Assembly (NCBI GenBank): GCA_021815905.1
Contig: JAKAZP010000199.1
Coordinates: 1-5,381 of the forward strand
Source: Pseudomonadota bacterium
GTDB lineage: Bacteria > Pseudomonadota > Gammaproteobacteria > Steroidobacterales > Steroidobacteraceae
Length of the DNA stretch: 5,381 bases
Direction: 5' to 3'
Within the stretch, counting starts at the first letter, position 1. Each line of letters starts with the position of its first letter. The notes beneath the pieces were generated by a model. It made no database searches. It was not told the origin of the DNA and saw nothing but the letters and a program-made list of their open reading frames with translations. Shown here in pieces: positions 1 through 5,381 of the stretch. A program made the position numbers and the translations under genes.

Positions 1-1020
1 CTGCGGGGGCGGGCACAGGCGCCGCAGGCGCTCCGCGGCGATCGCGTCGGTGCGCGGATCGAGCAGCGGCATCACGATCGCGCCATTGGCGAAATAGAAA
101 TTGACGTAGCTCGCCGCCAGCCGATCGCCGGCCCGGCGCGCCTTGATGTCTCCCCCGGGCGCGAGTCCGCCTGCCTCCTCAGCGGTCATGTGGAAAGGGC
201 CCGGCATCGGCAACGGGGTGACTTCGAGAGGGCGGCCCGCGGCGTCGCGCGCCGCGCGCAGACGCTCCCAGGCATCGAGCGAGATGGGATATTGGGGATC
301 GCTCTTCTCGTCCGGAAGGTTGAGGACCACCTTGCCCGGGGCCACGAAGCAGGCGAGATTGTCGATGTGGCCGCCGGTCTCGTCCTCGTAGACGCCGCGA
401 CCGAGCCAGATGACGTGGCTCACCCCGAGATACTCCCGCAGCGCGCTCTCCATCCGCTCACGCGTCATGCCGGGGTTGCGATTCGGATTGAGCAGACACT
501 CCTCCGTCACCAGCGCCGTGCCCTGGCCGTCGACGTGGATCGCGCCGCCTTCGAGGATGAGCGGCGGGCGATAGCGTCGCCGCCCCTGGCGCTCGAGCAC
601 CCGCGCCGCGACCGCCTCATCGAGGTCGCAGGGCCGGTACAAGCCGCCCCAGGCATTGAAGCGCCAGTGCACTCCCCGGGCTGCCTCACCCGCGCGCGTC
701 ACGAAGGTGGGCCCGACATCGCGCATCCACGAGTCATCGTGCGGCAGGGCGAGCGTGCTCACGCCGCTTGCGGCGAGCTGCCCCTGCGCGCGCGGCAGGT
801 GCCCGGGGCTCACCCCCACGGTGACCGGCTCGAAGCGGCCGATGGCGGCCGCAACCGCCGCGAACGCCGCCTGCGCCGGCGCCGCCCGCTCGCGCCAGTT
901 ATCGGCCCTCTCGGGCCAGAGCATCAGACATTGCTCGTGCGGGTCGAACTCCGCGGGCATGCGAAAGCCGTCGGCCGCCGGCGTGCCCGGCAGGGTCTCG
1001 CCGAACTCGTCGCGCGTCAT
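1..1020 (-). CDS. aguA: Agmatine deiminase (agmatine iminohydrolase), 3' end cut by window
   Basis: The enzyme hydrolyses agmatine to N-carbamoylputrescine and ammonia in the cytoplasm, the first step of the arginine decarboxylase route to putrescine. Reading from the ATG at 1020 gives 340 open residues with no stop before the window edge. Family landmarks appear in order: LMLWPERADNW (about 32-42), the SWMRDVGPTFV block with Asp101 (97-107), LEGGAIHVDG with Glu157 (156-165), TEECLLNPNRNP (172-183), DETGGHIDN with His218 and Asp220 (213-221), and ASYVNFYFANG (303-313). These are the guanidine-binding and catalytic positions of the peptidylarginine-deiminase fold. The family is about 365-370 residues long, so some 25-30 residues are missing, including the GGGNIHC block with the nucleophilic cysteine. 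The start overlaps the permease stop in ATGA and has no clear Shine-Dalgarno of its own, so translation is probably coupled to the permease. Known from the family: aguB (N-carbamoylputrescine amidase) is often nearby and could lie beyond the left edge. Confidence 0.95.
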   Translation of the reverse strand, partial: MTRDEFGETLPGTPAADGFRMPAEFDPHEQCLMLWPERADNWRERAAPAQAAFAAVAAAIGRFEPVTVGVSPGHLPRAQGQLAASGVSTLALPHDDSWMRDVGPTFVTRAGEAARGVHWRFNAWGGLYRPCDLDEAVAARVLERQGRRRYRPPLILEGGAIHVDGQGTALVTEECLLNPNRNPGMTRERMESALREYLGVSHVIWLGRGVYEDETGGHIDNLACFVAPGKVVLNLPDEKSDPQYPISLDAWERLRAARDAAGRPLEVTPLPMPGPFHMTAEEAGGLAPGGDIKARRAGDRLAASYVNFYFANGAIVMPLLDPRTDAIAAERLRRLCPPPQ

Positions 1021-2504
1021 CGGCGCAGCTTGCTGTGCCTGAAGCCGTAGAGCGCGTAGATCAAGCCGCCGAGGAACGTCCAGACCACCAGCCGGATCCA
1101 CGTCGCCTCGGAGAGGAACTTGGTCATCCCCAGGCAGACGAGCGCCCCGAGCGGACACAGCAGCCACGCCCACGGCACGCGGAACGGGCGGTGCGCCTGC
1201 GGGCGCGTGTGGCGCATGACCAGCACCCCGATGCAGACGACGGCAAACGCCAGCAGGATGCCGATGGAGATCAGATCCGCCAGCACATCGAGCGGGAACA
1301 CCGCGGCGATCAGCGCGGCGCCGATTCCCGTGATCACCGTCGCCACGTGCGGGGTCTTGAAGCGCGGATGACAGCGGCTCATCGCCGGCGGCAGCAGGCC
1401 GTCGTCCGCCATCGACAGCAGGATTCGCGGCTGGCCCAGGATCGAGGTGAGGATGACCGAGGTCATGCCGATGATCGCCCCGAGGATCACCAGGGATTTG
1501 AGCCAGGAAAGCGCCGGATGCGCATCGAGCGCCACCGCGACCGGAGCGGCCACGTTCAGCTTGAAGTAAGGCACCATTCCGGTGACGGTCGCCGCCATCG
1601 CGACGTACAGCAGGGTCGAGATCACGAGCGTGCCGATGATGCCGAGCGGCAGGTCGCGCTGCGGATTGCGCGCCTCGAGAGCGGTGGTCGAAGCGGTGTC
1701 GAAGCCGACGTACGAGAAGAAGATGATCGCCGCGCCCTGCATGACACCGCTCCAGCCGAAGTGGCCGGAGACGCCGGTGTTGGGCGGAATGTACGGATGC
1801 CAGTTGCCCGGATCGATGAACTTCAGTCCCGCGACGACGAAGATCACGATCACCGCGACCTTCAAGGTCACCATCACGTTGGTGATACGCGCGGTCTCCT
1901 GAATGCCGACGTAACACAGCGCGCTGAGCGCCGCCACGATCAGCACGGCCGGCAGGTTCATGATGGCGCCGGTCGCCACCAGGTGTCCGGCCGCGTCCTG
2001 TTGGATCGGCGCGTTGATCCACATCGCCGGCAGATGGATTCCCCAGCCGGCGAGCAGGTTGGCGACGTACGCCGACCAGCTCACCGCCACCGCCGAGGCG
2101 GAGATGCCGTATTCGAGCAGCAGATTCCAGCCGATGAACCAGGCCATCACTTCCCCGAGCGTGGCGTACGTGTAGCTGTAGGCGCTGCCCGGGACGGGCA
2201 GGAACGCCGCGAACTCCGCGTAGCACAGCGCGGCGAGCCCGCTGCCGAAAGCGGCGATGAGCAGTGAGATCGTGATCGCCGGCCCCGACTGGTTGGCCGC
2301 CACGGTTCCCGTGAGCACGAATACACCCGTGCCGACGGTGGCGCCGATGCCGATGGCCATCAGCGCCCACACCGACAGCGTCTGCTTCAGGCGCCCGGCG
2401 CCGGCGGCATCCGGCGCGAGCACCGGATGCACGGCGAAGAGCTTGCGCAGCAGGGTCTCGCGTCCTCGCCGCCCCGGCGTACCGCTGTCTGTGGCGTTGT
2501 ACAT
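1017..2504 (-). CDS. APC-superfamily amino acid permease, cationic amino acid transporter (CAT) type
   Basis: This is a 495-residue inner-membrane secondary transporter of the amino acid-polyamine-organocation superfamily. It is mostly hydrophobic, with about 12 likely membrane segments after a polar N-terminal tail of some 43 residues. CAT-type signatures are visible: the TM1 unwound-helix motif [15 protein letters not shown] (52-66), [19 protein letters not shown] (93-111), GWNLLLEY (125-132), [20 protein letters not shown] (267-286) and [17 protein letters not shown] (357-373). Substrate cannot be read from these motifs. CAT-family members carry cationic and other amino acids, and coupling to agmatine deiminase makes arginine, agmatine or putrescine the natural candidates (inference). 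The ATG at 2504 has only weak Shine-Dalgarno support, and homologues often have shorter tails, so a start inside the first 25 codons is possible. The stop overlaps the aguA start by four bases, which indicates one transcript. Confidence 0.93.
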   Translation of the reverse strand: MYNATDSGTPGRRGRETLLRKLFAVHPVLAPDAAGAGRLKQTLSVWALMAIGIGATVGTGVFVLTGTVAANQSGPAITISLLIAAFGSGLAALCYAEFAAFLPVPGSAYSYTYATLGEVMAWFIGWNLLLEYGISASAVAVSWSAYVANLLAGWGIHLPAMWINAPIQQDAAGHLVATGAIMNLPAVLIVAALSALCYVGIQETARITNVMVTLKVAVIVIFVVAGLKFIDPGNWHPYIPPNTGVSGHFGWSGVMQGAAIIFFSYVGFDTASTTALEARNPQRDLPLGIIGTLVISTLLYVAMAATVTGMVPYFKLNVAAPVAVALDAHPALSWLKSLVILGAIIGMTSVILTSILGQPRILLSMADDGLLPPAMSRCHPRFKTPHVATVITGIGAALIAAVFPLDVLADLISIGILLAFAVVCIGVLVMRHTRPQAHRPFRVPWAWLLCPLGALVCLGMTKFLSEATWIRLVVWTFLGGLIYALYGFRHSKLRR

Positions 2505-2566
2505 CGGGCAAGTGTCTCATGAATCGTCCACCCCGCGCAGCGCTCGCCGGCTCTCCTCCCCGGGGG

Positions 2567-2579
2567 CGACCGCCGGTCG
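2567..2579. repeat. Short perfect inverted repeat, possible operator
   Basis: CGACCG-C-CGGTCG is a 13-base palindrome with 6-base arms around one central base. It lies where the -35 region would fall for the possible -10 box at 2597-2602, which would suit a repressor site. Short GC palindromes are common by chance in DNA of this composition, so the regulatory role is only a guess. Confidence 0.25.
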
Positions 2580-2591
2580 GCGCCTCGCCCC

Positions 2592-2602
2592 TGTGCTAGC
2601 AT
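2592..2602 (+). promoter_or_regulatory. Possible extended -10 promoter element for icd
   Basis: TGTGCTAGCAT contains TGC followed by TAGCAT, which matches the TATAAT consensus at four of six positions and has the extended -10 TG. It is about 63 bases before the icd start and stands out as one of few less GC-rich patches. No TTGACA-like box is visible 17 bases upstream. The embedded TGCTAGCA is itself an 8-base palindrome, so it could equally be a protein-binding site. Confidence 0.35.
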
Positions 2603-2648
2603 TTCGCTCCCGGCCGCGCCGCCGGCCCGGTCCACCGCGTCATTCCTC

Positions 2649-2655
2649 GAGGAGA
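2649..2655 (+). promoter_or_regulatory. Ribosome binding site that fixes the icd start
   Basis: GAGGAGA ends nine bases before the ATG at 2665, a strong Shine-Dalgarno match. It decides for this start over any in-frame start in the open reading frame that extends upstream to about 2257. Confidence 0.8.
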
Positions 2656-2664
2656 ACCCGCCAC

Positions 2665-3972
<1,308 letters not shown>

Positions 3973-3986
3973 GGGCGCCGTTGCGC

Positions 3987-4598
3987 ATGACACTCCTCGA
4001 CTGGGCCCGCAAGGTGCAGGCGATCGCGCAGACCGGGCTCGCCTTCACCCAGGACCCCTTCGACCGCGAGCGCTACACCCAGCTTCAGGATCTCGTCGCC
4101 TCGGTCCTCTCATCCGAGCTCGAGATCCCGGTGGCGAAAGCCAGGGCCTTCTGGGAGGGCGAAGACGGCTACGCCACGCCCAAAGTGGACGTGCGCGGCG
4201 GCGTATTCGAGGGCGATCGCGTGCTCCTCGTGCGCGAGCGCTCGGACGGCAAGTGGACGCTGCCCGGCGGCTGGGTCGACGTCAATGACTCGCCTTCGGA
4301 TGCGGTCGCGCGCGAGATTCTCGAGGAATCCGGGTATCGGGCACGGGCCGTGAAGCTCGCCGCCCTGGTGGACAAGCGCCGCCATCCGCATCCGCCGGGA
4401 ATCCATCACATCTACAAGCTGTTCTTCGTGTGCGAGCGCACGGGCGGCGCCCCCGCCCCGAGCATCGAAACCGATGCGGTGCAGTTCTTCCCGGTGCGCT
4501 CGCTCCCGGAGCTGTCCACGGGGCGCGTGCTGCGCCCGCAGATCGAGCGGCTGTATCAGCACCGTCTTCATCCGGAGCTGCCGACGGATTTCGACTGA
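3987..4598 (+). CDS. Nudix hydrolase with N-terminal Nudix_N-type domain
   Basis: This is a predicted 203-residue cytoplasmic pyrophosphohydrolase that cleaves a nucleoside diphosphate linked to another group; the substrate is unknown. Residues 1-60 (LDWARKVQAIAQTGLAF, then DPFDRERY) resemble the helical N-terminal domain of a family whose members have been described as ADP-ribose or CDP-choline pyrophosphatases (recalled, not searched). The Nudix box spans 95-117: G95, then R109-E110-I-L-E113-E114-S-G116-Y117, keeping the metal-binding REUxEE core. The first box glutamate is Asp101 instead. RHPHPPGIHHIYKLFF (132-147) follows, a feature I associate with this subfamily. The gene starts 14 bases after icd, so cotranscription is likely. 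Two starts compete: ATG at 3987, used here, and in-frame TTG at 3981, which adds two residues. GAGGG at 3971-3975 overlaps the icd stop and is 5 bases from TTG or 11 from ATG, so spacing does not settle it. Confidence 0.92.
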   Translation: MTLLDWARKVQAIAQTGLAFTQDPFDRERYTQLQDLVASVLSSELEIPVAKARAFWEGEDGYATPKVDVRGGVFEGDRVLLVRERSDGKWTLPGGWVDVNDSPSDAVAREILEESGYRARAVKLAALVDKRRHPHPPGIHHIYKLFFVCERTGGAPAPSIETDAVQFFPVRSLPELSTGRVLRPQIERLYQHRLHPELPTDFD

Positions 4599-4600
4599 CC

Positions 4601-4619
4601 CGCGGCGGAGCGCGCCGCG
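4601..4619 (+). other. GC-rich hairpin between the Nudix gene and aceK
   Basis: CGCGGCG at 4601-4607 pairs with CGCCGCG at 4613-4619, giving a 7-base-pair stem with a 5-base loop, starting three bases after the Nudix stop codon. There is no run of T after it, so it is not a canonical intrinsic terminator. It could stabilise the 3' end of an icd-Nudix message or lower read-through into aceK, which would fit the need for far less kinase than dehydrogenase. In DNA this GC-rich it may also be chance. Confidence 0.35.
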
Positions 4620-4666
4620 CGCCCGTGCCTCATACTCCCGCCCGAGTGAAGCGATGGGGAGCCAAG

Positions 4667-5381
4667 ATGGATCCGGACCGGGATGCCGAGCTCAGCGCCC
4701 GCCTGATCGCCGATTCCTTCGTGGCGTACAACGCGGAGTTTCGCGCCGTCACGCGCCGTGCGCCGGTGCGCTTCGACGCGCGTGACTGGAAGGGCGGTCA
4801 GCGCGACGCCGTCGAGCGGATCGAGCTTTACGACCGTTTCGTCAACCGCACCCTGGCCGAGCTCGGCGCGCGGCTCGGCGAGCGCGCCCGGGATCGGGAG
4901 CTCTGGAGGGAGATCCGCGGCGCCTTCGCCGCCCGCATCGAGGAACTGCCCGATGCCGAATTCACCAGGACGTTCTTCAGCTCGATCAGCCGGCGGCTGT
5001 TCGGCACGGTCGGGGTGGCGCCCGATATCGAGTTCGTCGCCACGGACCTCGATCCGCTCGCGCACCTCGCTTCCACGGTGGTGACCAACACCTACCTCAA
5101 CCACGGTTCTCTCGCGCTGCTGTTCGAGGATCTGCTCGGAGACGTGCGCTTCCGCTCGCCCTGGAGAGACCTCGACAACAGCATCCGTCACGTGACGAGC
5201 GAGGTCGAGGCGCGCCTCGCGCGCCTCGGAGGCGTGGGCGCCGTCGAGCGTATCGAGGTGATCAGGCCCGTGTTCTATCAGGTGTCGCGGGCTTACGTCG
5301 TCGGCCGGATCATGGGTCCCGGATGCTTCCTGCCGCTCGTCATCGCCCTCAGGAATGCGGACGGAAGGGTGCTGGTTGATG
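4667..5381 (+). CDS. aceK: Isocitrate dehydrogenase kinase/phosphatase, N-terminal part (cut by window)
   Basis: AceK both phosphorylates and dephosphorylates isocitrate dehydrogenase, switching it off so that isocitrate enters the glyoxylate shunt during growth on acetate or fatty acids. The 238 residues visible belong to the N-terminal regulatory region; the protein-kinase-like catalytic domain lies beyond the right edge (family length about 570-600). Recognised against E. coli AceK from memory: VRFDARDW (34-41), IELYDRFV (52-59), TFFSSISRRLFGTVGV (102-117), the IRHVTSEVEARL block (173-184), VFYQVSRAYVVGRI (202-215) and a LPLVIALRNADGRVLVD block (222-238), which matches the E. coli LPFLLPIH...DGELFID stretch. 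GGGGAG at 4656-4661 lies five bases before the ATG. An in-frame GTG at 4646 would add seven residues and cannot be excluded. The gene follows the Nudix stop by 68 bases on the same strand as icd, its substrate. Confidence 0.93.
   Translation, partial: MDPDRDAELSARLIADSFVAYNAEFRAVTRRAPVRFDARDWKGGQRDAVERIELYDRFVNRTLAELGARLGERARDRELWREIRGAFAARIEELPDAEFTRTFFSSISRRLFGTVGVAPDIEFVATDLDPLAHLASTVVTNTYLNHGSLALLFEDLLGDVRFRSPWRDLDNSIRHVTSEVEARLARLGGVGAVERIEVIRPVFYQVSRAYVVGRIMGPGCFLPLVIALRNADGRVLVD

Larger units (their letters stand above)
2505..2664. promoter_or_regulatory. Divergent intergenic region between the permease-aguA operon and icd
   Basis: This 160-base gap separates two divergently read units and must hold the promoters of both unless they lie within the coding ends. 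I see no convincing protein-coding content. The icd reading frame does stay open upstream through this gap and into the antisense of the permease, but that stretch does not resemble isocitrate dehydrogenase and is too arginine/proline-rich to be credible. For the minus-strand operon I could not identify a promoter with confidence. Confidence 0.7.

Noticed and set aside
1..60. Agmatine deiminase lacking its catalytic cysteine, as if a pseudogene
   Set aside because: The reading frame is open to the window edge and the cysteine block is the last part of the protein, so its absence is due to the window boundary, not decay.
190..1050. 286-residue open frame on the plus strand, antisense to aguA
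   Set aside because: The minus strand carries all agmatine deiminase motifs over the same bases, and the plus-strand product is arginine-rich with no family resemblance.
1035..2267. 410-residue open frame on the plus strand, antisense to the permease
   Set aside because: Its composition is dominated by Arg, Asp, His and Gln with no hydrophobic core. It is a codon shadow of a clear membrane transporter.
2257..2664. In-frame N-terminal extension of icd (would give 571 residues)
   Set aside because: The extension runs antisense through the permease start, does not look like isocitrate dehydrogenase, and a strong ribosome binding site precedes the ATG at 2665. Family length fits 435 residues.
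4568..5191. 207-residue minus-strand open frame across the Nudix end and aceK
   Set aside because: It overlaps two well-supported genes, has no recognisable motif and is a GC shadow.

Overview
The window is high-GC (roughly two-thirds G+C by eye) and densely coded. It looks like chromosomal DNA of a proteobacterium, most likely a gammaproteobacterium. This rests on the presence of AceK, a protein largely confined to Proteobacteria, and on the style of the isocitrate dehydrogenase. I cannot place it more precisely without a search. I see no rRNA, tRNA, CRISPR array, insertion sequence or phage gene, so this reads as core metabolic DNA rather than an accessory island.

The left half is a minus-strand operon read from about 2504 towards 1. 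A 495-residue APC-superfamily amino acid permease (CAT type) is followed, through a 4-base ATGA overlap, by an agmatine deiminase. The deiminase runs off the left edge before its catalytic cysteine. Together they suggest uptake or exchange of a basic amino acid or amine, linked to conversion of agmatine to N-carbamoylputrescine on the way to putrescine.

A 160-base divergent intergenic region (2505-2664) separates this operon from a plus-strand cluster. It holds a good ribosome binding site for the plus-strand gene, a possible extended -10 box and a short palindrome.

The right half reads rightward: NADP-dependent isocitrate dehydrogenase (icd), a Nudix hydrolase 14 bases downstream, then the N-terminal 238 residues of AceK, the isocitrate dehydrogenase kinase/phosphatase, which runs off the right edge. 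AceK phosphorylates the active-site serine of isocitrate dehydrogenase (Ser115 here) and so controls the split of isocitrate between the TCA cycle and the glyoxylate shunt. Substrate enzyme and regulator therefore lie in one cluster, with a Nudix hydrolase of unknown substrate between them. In E. coli, by contrast, aceK sits in aceBAK, away from icd.

The most notable points are this icd-Nudix-aceK arrangement and an isocitrate dehydrogenase with an insertion of about 13 residues relative to E. coli, of the type seen in Bacillus subtilis, sitting next to an aceK gene. I found no wholly new system. All gene calls rest on motif recognition from memory, not on database searches.
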